Part shown: in pieces, positions 24,911 through 36,377 of the stretch
How the letters are laid out: each line of letters opens with the position of its first letter
How positions within the stretch are numbered: position 1 is the stretch's first letter
NCBI GenBank assembly: GCA_034387635.1
Contig: JAOANU010000004.1
Span: 62,001-126,000 of the forward strand
DNA from: Rhodosporidiobolus odoratus
Lineage: Eukaryota; Basidiomycota; Microbotryomycetes; Sporidiobolales; Sporidiobolaceae
Reading direction: 5' to 3'
Length of the DNA: 64,000 nucleotides
Translations under genes and position numbers: made by a program
Notes under the pieces: model-generated
Databases searched by the model: none
Seen by the model: the letters and a program-made list of their open reading frames with translations, nothing else
Told to the model about the DNA's origin: nothing

Positions 24911-25180
24911 CTAGTGCCCATTGCCCATGATCCTACCCCTCTGCCCCCTTGCCTCCCTCTCCTCCCTCTCCCTCCTCTCCCGCTGCACTACATCCCCCGC
25001 TACCCCTCCATTGACCTGCCTACCACTCCCTTGCTGATCGTTGGCTTGTGATCGCCCATCGCTGGATGTCTTGGCGTCGCCGTTGACGGTGTTGAGGTTG
25101 CGTTGAGTGATGAAGTCGCGGAGGTCTTCGACGTCGGAAGGGGTTAGAGTCAGAGCGGTAGGAGGGCGGGAGAGGGCCAT
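24911..25180 (-). CDS. CDC26: Probable Cdc26 subunit of the anaphase-promoting complex
   Basis: Single exon, 89 residues. The first 25 residues fit the Cdc26/Apc12 family, in which a short N-terminal peptide (R-x-P-T-x-hydrophobic-x-L-T-x-x-D) inserts into the Cdc16 TPR superhelix: here MALSRPPTALTLTPSDVEDL. The rest is a charged, disordered tail (QRERREREEREARG), as expected for this family. Cdc26 supports the cell-cycle ubiquitin ligase APC/C. The short conserved segment makes the call likely but not certain. An alternative is an unrelated small protein with a chance match. No intron is needed. Confidence 0.65.
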   Translation of the reverse strand: MALSRPPTALTLTPSDVEDLRDFITQRNLNTVNGDAKTSSDGRSQANDQQGSGRQVNGGVAGDVVQRERREREEREARGQRGRIMGNGH

Positions 25181-25436
25181 GGTGATTTGCGGATCCTGAT
25201 GGTGCTTTGTACGTGGTTAGCGAGGACAGCGAGGTGCGTGGAAGAGACCGAGAAGAAGCACAGGTGAAGAAGGGGTAACTAGGTAACTGCCTGTTGCAAT
25301 GCGGATCAAACGAGATAACTACAAAACATGCACGATCAACGAAACAGGGTGAGGAGAGTCTCCATGAACCATGAACAGGAAATGAGAGTGAAGGAACGAA
25401 AGAGAGAGATTGCAATCCTGTTTCTTCCCTTCCTCC

Positions 25437-27167
25437 TCAAACGAACAGCGTCCTTCCCTTCTTTCCCCCCTTGCCCTCTCTCCGCAACGCTTTCAACACT
25501 CTGAGCTTACTCCACACCTCATCCCCATCCATATACGCCCCCTTGAGCCACCTGCCCCCCTCCTCCTCTTCTCCCTTCCCCTTGGTCGTAAACTCGAACG
25601 CCGTTCTCGCGTGCAAGACACGTCGATTGTCAAACACAACGCAGTCACCCGGCTGTAATTGGTATTCCCACCTAAATCTGCTTGGTGTCCCCGACCCCGG
25701 CATGGAGTCGCCATCGCACAGCCTCGAAAACTGCGAAAGAGCATCGTGCAGTTCGGCGAGACGGGTAGCGTCGTCGCTTCGAGTTTCGTTCGAATTCGAC
25801 TTGCGAGAGATGTGTTGAAGTGGGAGGGGACCCTGGAAGGGTGGTGAGTAGTTGACCGCGTGAAGATTGTCTGTTGATCCTTCCTTCAGTTCGAAGGTAG
25901 GGCGAGAGAAACGGGTGTGCTGTCCGCCGTTCTTGTACTCGAAGAGGACGGGCTCCTTGCAGAGCGTACGGAAGGCGGAGGGAGAGTTGAGGCGGAGGTG
26001 CTCGGCGATGGCGAACGAGTCTACAAAGTAGGAGAGGCCGCCATTGATGTGCTTGTTTTGGAGAGAGTGGAGGAATTGGTAGCGTGGTGGAGAATCGAAG
26101 TGGCTGCGAGATGCGAGAAGGCTAAGTGCACGTGTACAAGAAAGCCTCCCGGCAGAGGAACGGACGAGGAAAGTGGCCTCGGGAGGGTTGGTAGCTAGAA
26201 TGAGGAATTGAGAGCGGAAGACATGGAGCAATCACAAGGGTCGAACGCAAACCTACGTGAGGTCCATATGCAGCCCCAGATCTAGATTGGTATAGGCGAT
26301 GTTTTTACTCCCCTCAACCGCCCTGACGTCCCACAAATCGCCATACCAGGTTCTCTTTACACTGCCTATCCTTTCGACCACCTTTCTCAGCTCAGTATCT
26401 TGACCCTCCTTCGCCTCCGTGGGCACCCCGCGCAAGATGACGATGCCATCTCGGGTGAGAGCGTCGAGAGTTTCGAGCAGAGCGGTGTCGTCCTTCTGAA
26501 ACGCTGCGTAGTCGGTTTTCTTCAGCGTTCGCTCCAATCCCTCGCCGTCCCACGTTCGCGCAGGTGGGAGCACGCCCGCCCTCTCATCGTGCTCTGCGTC
26601 GCCCTTCATGATGCCGCTGAGAAAGTCAACGGGCACGACCGACAACTTCCTAGCCTGTACCGGCACTCCCGATGTGTTGAGCGCAGTACTCCATTCGGTG
26701 ACGAGGCATTCCCCGTGCCCTGGGACATCGTGTACGCCGTAGCCGACAAGTTTACCTTCGAGGGGAATGTCGGTGGTGCGAAACAGTTTCTGTTGGGAAG
26801 ATGGATGGACGTGGTCCGGATGTATTGAGGCATCTCGGATAAAGAGGTTGGGAAGCGAGAGGGTGCGGGGTTGAGGTGAGGCGGGTGAGAGGAAGTGGAA
26901 GGTGGTCGAGGAAGAGGAAGAGGAGGAGGACGAGACGGATCTGAGTTGATATCGCCGGGACAGGGGTCGAAGAATGAAGGGTTGCGGTTTCATCTGCGCG
27001 TCGTCGGGGGTGTCCTGTATCGGTGGTCGAGGCTGGGAGTGGGTGGAGTGGGTCGAGGTGGGGAGGACGGCAGCGGGCCGAGGTGAGGATGCGGCAGAGT
27101 AGAACCGGCATTGGACTGCACCTGAAAGCGTACTCTGTCGTCCCAGCATGGCCGTAGAGCGTAACAT
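25437..27167 (-). CDS. Gamma-butyrobetaine dioxygenase (carnitine biosynthesis), mitochondrial
   Basis: Fe(II)/2-oxoglutarate dioxygenase of the TauD/GBBH family, probably converting gamma-butyrobetaine to carnitine. Exons 27167-26257 and 26103-25437 give 525 residues. The start at 27167 opens an Arg/Ser-rich presequence (MLRSTAMLGRQSTLSGAVQ) fitting mitochondrial import. Iron ligands are visible: H300 and D302 in LHMDLT and the distal H468 in DNRRVLHAR. GGLSYFVDSF, and RWLKGAYMDGDEVWSKLRVL near the end, fit gamma-butyrobetaine rather than trimethyllysine hydroxylases. The N-terminal domain, which in animals binds zinc through CPCSDC-like cysteines, reads RDASIHPDHVHPSSQQK here: the cysteines are replaced by Ser and His. 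Trimethyllysine dioxygenase remains a weaker alternative. The divergent methyltransferase gene starts 213 bases away. Confidence 0.85.
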
Positions 27168-27380
27168 TGTAAGCGAGAGATGGTACAGGGAAGAGACGAA
27201 ATCCGAGTGGGCGAAAAGCGGGAAAGGATTCCGAGCAGGATCAAGGCGATCCAAGTGGGCAAGCAGGGCTGCATTGACAGCAACCATCCACTCCCTCGTA
27301 GACAGTGCTGACTGCTTCGTGACCATTGTCAGTTTCATCTCCATTCTCGATCGCTCCGTTGCTGGTCGAGTACAGACACC

Positions 27381-28707
27381 ATGAGCACCTTTTCCAAGCG
27401 TACCTTCGACGCAGCTGCCTATGCCGCATCCCGCCCGTGCGCTCACCCTTCTTTCTTTCCCCCTCATCGGCCTCGCTAACTACAAACAACCTCTGCCTGA
27501 ACAGAACCTACCCACCTCAGCTCTTCCAGCACATTCTTGCCTCTCTGCCTCCGCCTGCAACGTCGTCGTCGGACTCCCCACGCACCCTTCTCGACCTCGG
27601 ATGCGGACCCGGCGTTTCCACCTTCGACTGGGCGCCTCACCTCCAAGGAAGATTCGACCGCGTCATCGGCACAGATCCCAGTCAAGGCATGGTCCAAGCC
27701 GCGACAAAGATCCTACAAACCAAGCGGGACAGAGGAGAGCTTGAGAAAGAGGCCGACTGGCGCTTCGAGGTGGCAAGAAGCGACGATTTGCATCGGGTGA
27801 TCCAGGACGAGAGCGTAGATCTCGCTATTGCAGGTGCGCTCCGATTCTGTTACTCCCACAAATGCTAATACTGACGACCTCCAACCTCTCAGGTCAAGCC
27901 GCTCACTGGTTCGATGCGTCTGCGACGTACAAAGAATTGGCAAGGGTGCTCAAACCCGGCGGAGCGTTTGCGTTCTGGGTGCGAACCAGCCTCTTCATCC
28001 TAGCACTCTGGACCTTGCTGACACCAGCTTTACTGTATAGGGCTATGGCGAGTTCTTCTTCCCCTCACGACCTGAACTGTCCGCCCTCATCACACCTTAT
28101 TCCGCCGGCACTCTCGGTAAGTCTCCCTTTTGTGGCTTTCCCCCTCTTCCAGTCGAACTCGACTTGACGCTGTATATCTCCAGGTCCATTCTGGGAACAA
28201 CCCGGTCGTTCAATCGTCGAAGCCCTCCTAACCCCCTTCCCCTTCCCCTCCTCCGTCTCCGTCTCCACCTTCAACCCCGCCACCTACATCCGCACCTTCT
28301 TCCTCCGCCCTTCAGGCGGTCCACCTCATTTCTCGCAGCCCACCTCGCCCGCCACTCCTGCGGCCGACTCTCTATTCAAGATCGAGGTCAAGAGGGAATT
28401 GTTACTCAAACGGACTTGGGGGATTGAGGAGCTCAGAGCTTACTTGAGGACGTGGTCTGCTGCGCATAGTTATGACGAAACGCACCGACAAGGGCAGGGC
28501 GCGAGTACAGGGGACCAAGCAAGGGGAGTGCAGAGGCAAGAAGCGTTGCAAGGGTTGATGACGAAACAGAGGCAGGAGGGCAGGGATTGCGTTGAGGTAT
28601 TTCTGAACGAGTTGAAGAGGGCTGGATTGAAAGAGGGAGAGGGAGTCGAAGTGGCTTGGGAGGTGGGGGTCATGATGGGAAGGAGGAAGGATGCTGTTCC
28701 GGAGTAA
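27381..28707 (+). CDS. Class I SAM-dependent methyltransferase (Tmt1/Crg1-like)
   Basis: Cytosolic methyltransferase of 356 residues. Exons 27381-27436, 27505-27833, 27893-27978, 28041-28116 and 28184-28707 close in phase. Motif I is intact (LLDLGCGPGVSTF, residues 47-59), followed by IGTDPSQGMV, SVDLAIAG, AAHWFD and LKPGGAFAFWGYG. This order (D-L-G-C-G-P-G, then AAHWFD and KPGG) is typical of the yeast trans-aconitate methyltransferase/Crg1 family and related small-molecule methyltransferases. The C-terminal part is charged and family-specific (TWGIEELRAYLRTWSA). The substrate cannot be read from sequence. It shares a 213-base divergent promoter with the carnitine-pathway dioxygenase. Confidence 0.88.
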
Positions 28708-28879
28708 GAGGCCCTCATAGACGCGCGGCTAGAACACGCTTGCATTCTTGTTTTTTCTTTCTTGACGTCTCCTGCTTCCCCTGACACAGAGCGAAGGTGT
28801 AATCGCAAAAACCCTAGCGGTACAACCCTATCTATGCACCCTAGCAGAAGCAAAACCACGCCCCTCCCCCAGCCCTCAA

Positions 28880-31800
28880 TCAGACAGACCCGTCTATTGC
28901 TGACCCCTCCTTCCCTTCTCGCCCCCCCAAAGTCGTAGTCGTAGGCTCTCTCACCGGCGCCGGGATCGTAAAGGGCGAAAGGAAAACCACCCCATCATCC
29001 CTGACCAGCGCGACACTGGGCCCATCAGCCCTCGCCGACGTTCCGTACATGTACCTCGAGAGGATACAATCGTAGAAGGAGAGTGGGGGAGGGTGAATGA
29101 GGATGGTCTGGGGGCTTTTGTGGATTGCTGCGGTAGGGAGGGGGGAGTCGCCGATCCAGATGGTTAGGTCGCGGGTGAGATGGTCGCCGTTGATTGCTGT
29201 CGAGTTGAAGTACGCAGAGAGACAGTAAGTAGACTGTGAAGGTAGGGAGACAGACAAGATGAGGAAGACCTACCGATCATGCCTTGCTCGTCCAGTTTTC
29301 TCGAAGTGAAGGAAAGGTTGATCTCGTGAATGACCGGTATGTTCGGTCCGATCGGCGCGAGCGGGCGAGGGACAGAGTAGAGGGGGTTCATCATCGGGGA
29401 GCTGCACAATTTGGAAGTAAGGGGTTCTCGGTGAGCCGCGAAAGAGCTTGTAAGGGAGGGGAGGTTCAATGAAGCGTACGGGTTAAGCGAAACAGGTCTG
29501 CCGCTCGCTACGGAAGGCGGGACGAAAAAGGTGTGCCTTTCGACGTCGACAGCGACGATGGACCAGATGCAATGGTCTGGAGGGGAAGAAACATCGGTTC
29601 AACCGCGATCCGAAGGCAAGATGAAGAGAGGAAACCCACCGCCCACCGGAATGGTCCAAGCCTTCGGCGCAGTCGACTTGCCCCTCATACCCACCGACAG
29701 ACCTCCTCCCAGCTGCGCCAAACTCGTCATTGACTGCCCCCTCCTGCGACTCCTCGCAAGCGTACTCGTTGGCCTCTGCGGCGGAACGTAGGCGCTATTC
29801 GCAGAGTGAGCTGAGCTTGAGCTAGCGGTCGACATCCTCCTCGGACGCTTAGCCTGGCTCTCTTCGTCGTCTACGAACACGCCAGAGTCGGGAAGGAAGG
29901 TGGGAGGTAGAGGAGGGAGCGCATATTGCTGCTGCATGACGGCGAAACTGCCAGGGGTCGTAGGCGTGATAGGCTGACTGGCGGCTTCTCCCGGAGGCTT
30001 GAGATGGGTACGCGTCTGCGGGGCTTGATGCACACCCACCTCATCGTCGACCACGCCGAGGTAGCTGTCTTCCGGAAGCGGCCGTTCGAGAACGTTGTCA
30101 CTGCGATGCTTCGAGACGTCCTGGAAGACTTCGAGAGCGATGGGTCGATACTGGCTGATGGCTTCGCTGAGCATCTCACCGGGGGCGACGGGGAGGCCTT
30201 TAGCTTCGGATGCGCAAGGAGAAAAGCCTTCGAGGCTGGCACCGCCGACCGCAATCGCTTTCGGCTCGGCGCGACGGATGATGAGTACAGGCTGGAGACA
30301 GAGAGCAGCTTGTCAGCGATCCCGGACAGGAGAAATCGGAGGCAAGAAAATACGCACGGAGATCACGCCTGTTGCCAGGTCTTGCAAAACAACCGTCTGA
30401 TTGTAGTATAGCGTCTTCGGCCTTTCCGGGTCGAGCGGAATCGTAGCAGCTGGAGGTACAGGATAAGATGGATGCGGAGGCCGAGGCGGAGGTCGACCAG
30501 GCGGGGCGTTGATGTCGACGGCGTAGATGATGAAGGCGTCCCAGGTGTTCATCCTCGTAGTGAAGCGAACGTCGCGGATGTCGGTCGGGGTGAAGGCGCG
30601 TTGGGCGTCTGGACCTGCCGCGTTGTGCCAGTCGGGAATGGGGAACATCGATTCGACGCCCGATGTGCAGAGATAGCGAGTCGAGCCGACAAAGGTTTTG
30701 GTGCGATTGTAGAGAGAAACGAGGCATCCGTGGGTGAGACCGGCGGCTGCGACCAGAGATACGTCAACGGCGCTGCAAAAGAATGTTGAGATCGCCTAAA
30801 GAATGAGGGACAGCGTACAACTTCCCGCGGTAACATTCCTCTTCTTGCTCGGCTTCGAGATGACATTGATCGGCTTCCCTTGCACCGTCGCCCAAATTCT
30901 CGACTTCGCTTCACCCACCCCCGGCTCCGCGATACTGACCACCGCCGTCACGGTCGTAGTGACGTCCTTGTTGAGCTCGCCAGGTAGTTTGACGGACAAG
31001 CCTTTGCTCACCGCCCGACCGGAGAGAGGTGGAGCGTCGGATTCCTCCCGTTCAACAATGTGTTTCCCTTCTTCACTCATCCAGCTCATAGGGCACGAAT
31101 TCTCGAGAGGATTCTTGGCCGTCGAAATCGACATGAAAACGTCGGGTGGGAGCGTCATTCGAGAGACGGAAGAAGGAGGCGAAGGAGGTTTGCCGGATTT
31201 GGCGACGGCGGCGATGAGCGAGGGGTGACCGTCGAGGGTGGTCCACCACGAAGATCCAAGGAGGAGAGACATGGGTGGAGGAGCGAGAAGGCTGGTAGTG
31301 CAGGAGGAAACGAAAGGGGGAAGCGTCAGTGCGAGGCGAAGTTGAGAAGGTTCAGTTCAACCTGGAATCGGGAGACAGTGGACGATACGTACCGCTTCTC
31401 CGTTCCATAGCTCCTCTGAGCGGTCCTCGGGTTCATGATCACGACCGTCTTTCCCCCCAACGAGAGCTTGTTCTCGCTCCTCAGATACTCTCTAATCTCA
31501 GCGTGGAGCCGGCCAGGCTGTTCTTCCGCATCGATGGGCGATTCATAGGCGGTGGCGTGAGCGACGGAGCAGGAGAAAGTATCATGTTGAGTCTGCTGAA
31601 GGTAGGGCGGGCAGCTCGCGGTGGAAGTGACCGAAGGAGGGATCGAGGACAATGAGGAAAGGGCGGCAGACTGAGCATGAGGCGCGGAGAACGGTGTCGG
31701 AGTGACGATACCAGCAGCCGCAGCCGCTGCCGTTGCCGAAAGATGCATCTCTTCCACATTCATCTCGAGCCCGAGCCCGAGCTTCCCTTCGGAGGGAACT

Positions 31801-33697
31801 TGCGTGGCAGGGTATTGCTCGTTCGGGGTCGACCCTTGAGTTTGCGGATAATGAGCGAAGGACGCCAAGTGTGGTGGACCGTATGCCTGCGCCTCCGCTG
31901 CAGTGTGCGATCGGGCGAGTTGAGCCTCTTCCTCCACCATCGCTGCGAAGGTCCCCGCTGGCGGACCTTGGCCCGCATAGTTGACGAGGCCCGACCCATC
32001 CATCCCGCTCGAGTAAGACGATGAGCTGGCGGAGAGGGAAGAGAGGTAGGGATCCGCCGAGTACCGCCTCTTGCGGTTGACCGTAGGGCTACCCGCTGTC
32101 GGCGAGTACTGGTGCGGGGACGCGGTGGCGAGAGACTGCCGCCGAGACTGCGATTGAGAACCGGAGAGAGAATAGGGAGAGTAAGGCGAGGTCGCGAGGG
32201 GAGAACCGGCGCTGCTGCGAGGACGAGCGAACTTGGCGGAAGATGCGAAGTCGACATTGACGGTCAAGCCGCGACTGTTGCGGCGGGCTACGGGAGAGAG
32301 AGAGGGAAGCTCTGGTCCGCTAGCTACTGAAAACGTTGCGGGGGCGTCTATGAAGGAAGAGCCGCGGCGAGACGGCGTCAGAGGAGGCTGTTGAGTAGCG
32401 GCAGAGGAGGGGAAGGGGAGAAGCCCAGGCGAAAGCGCCGGAGCGAAAGAGGTACCGGAGAGACTCGAAGCCGTCGAGGTCCTTCTGTCGTAGGCCGCAG
32501 AAGACGCTGCTGGTCCCGCGAGCGAAATCTGGGAAGACTTGCGGCGCGCCCCTGACCTGCTCGACGGACTGGGGTACGGCGAATAGGTGAGGGTCATGCC
32601 TTCGCTCGCAGAGGCCGCCTGTAGAGATCGACGACGAGACGACTTGCCGCTGAGCTCCCCGCTGGCCGAATATGGCCCCGAGAAGGAATGGTGACGCCCG
32701 TGACCAGGTTCCTGCCCATTTGATGACAAGAACTCGTACGAGACGTCCTGTACTAAAGCTGCTTCCGTCACCGCTCGAGTGTGGGTGCAAGACTGAGGGG
32801 GCCACGTAGCTTGCGGCCCGTGATCCGAGGTGACGGTCGTGGGCTGTTCGCAAGCTGTTATAGCTGGAACGGGTTCGTAGGACGTGTACGAGTATTCGTT
32901 GACAAAAGGCACAGGCTGGTCGTGGGATGCGACGGAGGAGTAGACATGGGAAGGCTCAAGGAAAGTGGTCGGGGCGGAAGGAGGTAGAGTGTCTGCGGAA
33001 TAGATTGCGGTACCGCCTTGCGAGGCTTGTTGCAAAGTAAAGGAGGTCGTGTAGGCGACGGTCGCCTCCTGACCATGTGCGAAGCAGGGGGGGCAAGGGT
33101 TGGTCGAATTCGTCCTTCCGGCCTCGCGGGAGGTGTTCTCGGCCGCGATGGGATAGGTGGGCGCAAGCGACGACGAGTAGCTCGCCTGGGAGTCGGAAGA
33201 GCGAGGTGCGGCATTCGAGTACGAAGTCGGGGTCGAGGCGGTTGGAGACGCAGGAGCGAGGGTATAGGAAGACTCGAAGAAGGCGCCCGACGTCCCGTAC
33301 TCGCTGGCCTGCTGGACAGCTTGGTCAGGTCGCCCGAAACCAGTGAGACGAGATCCAAGCGCACCTGAGGAAAGTAATATTGGCCTTCGTTCCGTACATC
33401 TCCAGCAAAGAACGCCTGATCTCCGTCACTGTACCGCCGTCCTGTCCCGTCGTACTGTCCGCTCGCCTGATCAAGCCCGTAGCTCAGCAGGTCGCTTCTA
33501 CCGTCCATTGGTCCGCCCAAGTCCGAAGTCGGTGCTGCAGAGAAGGCGGCGTGCGCGAGATGGGCAGAAGGAACGCTGGACGGATCGAACCAGAGGAGAT
33601 CGTGCGGGTCAAGCTCGACGTCGACTTGTCCAGCTGAGGTTGCAGAGCCCGGACGGGGCGAGTATGGCTTGAAAGCCTGAGCGGCTGAGGTGAACAT
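28880..33697 (-). CDS. CSL (RBPJ/Su(H)/LAG-1) family transcription factor
   Basis: Nuclear DNA-binding protein of about 1445 residues. Exons: 33697-33365, 33308-31393, 31291-about 30812, 30772-30358, 30291-29640, 29576-29480, 29401-29274 and 29196-28880. The N-terminal ~700 residues are Ser/Pro/Tyr-rich and disordered. The Rel-homology-like N-terminal domain follows (LHAEIREYLRSENKL, PRTAQRSYGTEKR, LAPPPMSLLLG), then the beta-trefoil domain (VISKPSKKR, LVSLYNRTK, STRYL, WDAFIIYAVD, YYNQTVVLQD, PVLIIRR) and the C-terminal Ig-like domain (WSIVAVDVERHTFFVPPS, LTIWIGD). This matches fungal Cbf11/Cbf12-type CSL proteins, which act without Notch. Exon 3's end is uncertain: the in-phase donor (GTCCCT, or a GC donor at 30814) gives an intron of about 40 bases. 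A large insert lies between the last beta-trefoil segment and the Ig-like domain. Confidence 0.92.
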
Positions 33698-34726
33698 GGG
33701 GCAGAGAGACGAAGGAAAGTGGGGCGGGATCCGGAGGACGGCGTTCAAAGCGAGCGTCTAGAGGGCGGGCTAGCGATGCTAAGCGAACAGGTATTCAGGC
33801 TATGGCTGCTCGAGGCGTCGATCAGGGATCCAAAGGAGGAGCGAGGTTGGTTCTGGAGAGAATGGTTGGCTGGATGAAAACGAAAGTCGGATGATCGTCG
33901 GGCAAACGTCAGAGTAGAGGGTCGAACGGCTGAAGCGAGAAGGATGTGCAGACCCTCACCCGCTGGACGGTAAGCGAGAAGGCTCAAGCGAGAAGCAAGC
34001 CCAAGCAGGATGAGGCCAGAAATGGAAGAGGGGAAGAGCTAAGAGGAGAGAGGAAAACAAGGTTTGAACGGCTCAAGCGGCGGGATTGAACGTTGAACCG
34101 GTGAGATGCTGCCGCTGTACCAATCCGAACAGTCCCGTACATCCTCGAACAGAACTGCTTAGATACAACTTCCCAGTTGGCGAGATCCGAGAACTGGAGC
34201 AACGGGAGGAGGACGAACGAGGAAGGATGCCACACAAGGGGTCGGAGTGGGTGGGATGGGTATGATGCTGTTGCTCTGAACGATCCTGGTCAGCTTTACG
34301 AGTCCACGAGATACGCGGCGTGAGCTGCTGAATAAAGCGATCTCGGGTTGCATTCCGTCGCCCACTTCGCCGCAGTAAAACGTTCGCTGTTCAAGCGGAC
34401 TGCGCCGGCGCATGCCCATCATTGCATTAGGCCGCACCGTCCGTGTCCGCTAGCACGAAGACCCGATGTAGGTGGGAGGCGCCTCGTGGCCTTCTTTTCA
34501 CCATCGTTTCTTCTCTGTTGTTCTGAAGCTGCTCCGTGATCCACATCTTGTCCGCACCTGCACTGGAAGAGAGGAAAAATGAATCGGTCTCAGATGCCAT
34601 AGGTACGCAGCGCGATGTCGGTGTCCAATTCGCCTCTCATTGGCACCATTCCCGACTGGCCAAAGCGGCAATGCTGCATCAACCTGCCAAATACTCCCAC
34701 AAGCTGATGGCTACACCCGACTCAGA
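33698..34726. promoter_or_regulatory. Upstream region of the CSL gene
   Basis: A 1029-base spacer between two minus-strand genes, long for this window, and fitting an extended promoter/5' UTR for a regulator. Several short Ser/Arg-rich minus frames occur but none has start, splice and composition support. No gene is called. Confidence 0.45.
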
Positions 34727-35977
34727 TCACCGCGCCCTCCTGCCCGCCTTCAGCTTCTCGTACTGGTCTTCCTTGCTCTGCTCGACGCGGTCCAGGAAGT
34801 CCTTCTTTTCGAGGTAGCCGTCCTTGCGAGCGTGGGCGAGTTCGTCCGTGTCGCCTGTAGTCGAGACGTGTCTGTTCCATAGCGCAAGTCATGAGTGAAT
34901 GCCTCCTTGAAGTAGAAGAGAACCGGGCAGACCGGGTCGGGAAAAAAGGCTGACAGAGGAGAGACAGACGTACTGGTTCCAATCGAGCTTGCTCTTCTCC
35001 AGCGTGTTCAGCTTGGCCGTTTTGCCTACGCCCAGCTTTGCAGCTGCAGCGGCGAGTCCTCCGCCCGCCTTTCGTTTCGGCGCGCCCCCCAGTCGAGGTT
35101 GGGGTTTTTCCGCCTCTTCAGGAGGCGCTGTTGCCGGGGCGTACGTCGGTGGGGTAGTGGTGCTCGAAGCAGAGTCGGGGCCGAAAAGAGAGTCGATAGA
35201 GGAAGCGGTCGTGGAGGCTGGGACCGTGGTAGAGGCTGCGGTGGAAGGAGGCGGAGGAGCGGGTTTGCCGGTAGAAGTCGCCGACGCGCGGGGGTAGCGT
35301 GCGAGCCACGCCTGAGCTTCAGACGAAGAGCGCGCTACAATCTTCTCTTGTCTGTGTCGTAGTCCGGACCGGCAGAATGAGCAAACACGCGGCGAGAGGT
35401 AGATCGGACCAAATAGAGGGAAAGGAAAAGAGAGGAAAACCGAAAGTGAACGTACGCGATCTTCTCGCCGGCATACTCGTACTCGATCTCCACTTTTACC
35501 ATCTCCTCCTTTTGTTTTCCCTTGCCCTTGCTGCCCGCCCCGGCAGGCCCAGCAGTTCCGACGGAAGAAGGGGAAGTTGCTGCAGCCGAATTCGAGGTCG
35601 AAGCGGCCGGCGCAGCGTAAGGATCTGCCGAGTCGTCGTTGAAGGAGGCCCACAGGTCGTCAATAGCTGTCTTGGTCATCCTGTTGCGGCTCAAGCAAGC
35701 AAGCAGGAGTGTTAGCATACCCGCCCCACTTGACCATTTTTCGGCATGATAGCCCACGACGCCGGGCGGGAGAGACAATGTACGCGGGTTCCTCCGACTT
35801 CTCCTCCACCTTCTGCCTCTTGCGGCTGCCTTTACCGTCTTGATCTTCGCTGTCACTCGAGTCGCTGTTTCCACCTTCATCGAGGATGAAGTCGTCGTCT
35901 TCGTCGTCCGAAGGAAGGAGAGATGGATCGTCTGCCTCGAGTTTCTTTTGAAGTTGCTGGGGACGTGGAGGAGCCAT
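34727..35977 (-). CDS. SWC5: Swc5, SWR1 complex subunit (BCNT-C domain)
   Basis: Subunit of the SWR1 chromatin remodeller that exchanges H2A for H2A.Z; 313 residues. Exons 35977-35784, 35680-35456, 35351-34974 and 34871-34727 close in phase. The N-terminus has an acidic stretch (SDDEDDDFILDEGG) of the type that binds H2A-H2B, then DDLWASFNDD, as in yeast Swc5 and human CFDP1. A Lys/Ala/Pro linker precedes the C-terminal BCNT domain: KLNTLEKSKLDWNQ, then TDELAHARKDGYLEKKDFL and a final helix ending GGRAR. The BCNT motif (LDWxxY-like, DELxxxRKDGYL) is diagnostic. It shares a 400-base divergent promoter with the neighbouring large nuclear protein. Confidence 0.93.
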
Positions 35978-36377
35978 TCTGGAGCTATTTGGTGGGGAGA
36001 CGAGGAGCGTGAGATGGGCAGAAGGTTTTCTTCCGAGTTCTCACCCAAAATCGCTTTATCGCTACGAAGGGAGGTCTGAGGCTGCTTGCTGCGATATAGG
36101 GGTTATCTCGACACCAACACCACCGACATCCGACCCGCCAGCGCCAACGGAGATCTCGACTCGACTTCCTGCTCAACTTCATCAAAGCAGCAGCAACGCG
36201 ACAACACAGCACTCAAGCAGCTCAAAAAGGACTTTAGTACGTCAAGCAAGGTACGAGACACGTCCCAGCATCGTGAGTATACTCTCTTGGGCCGTGCTTT
36301 CGCTCTGCTGACCTCTTCTTCTCGAGCAGGCCAAATTCTCTTCCCGCTGCCGACATCTAACAAAAAAAGCCATCGCC
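35978..36377. promoter_or_regulatory. Divergent promoter between SWC5 and the large nuclear protein
   Basis: Both neighbours start outward from this 400-base stretch. On the plus side it is C/A-rich and contains GT…AG pairs near 36274-36330, which could be a 5' UTR intron. No gene is seen. Confidence 0.45.

Noticed and set aside
23755..24921. 389-codon minus-strand frame across the glycoprotein 5' end
   Set aside because: It overlaps exon 1 of the glycoprotein in another frame. Composition is Arg/His/Ser-rich, and no intron structure or motif supports it.
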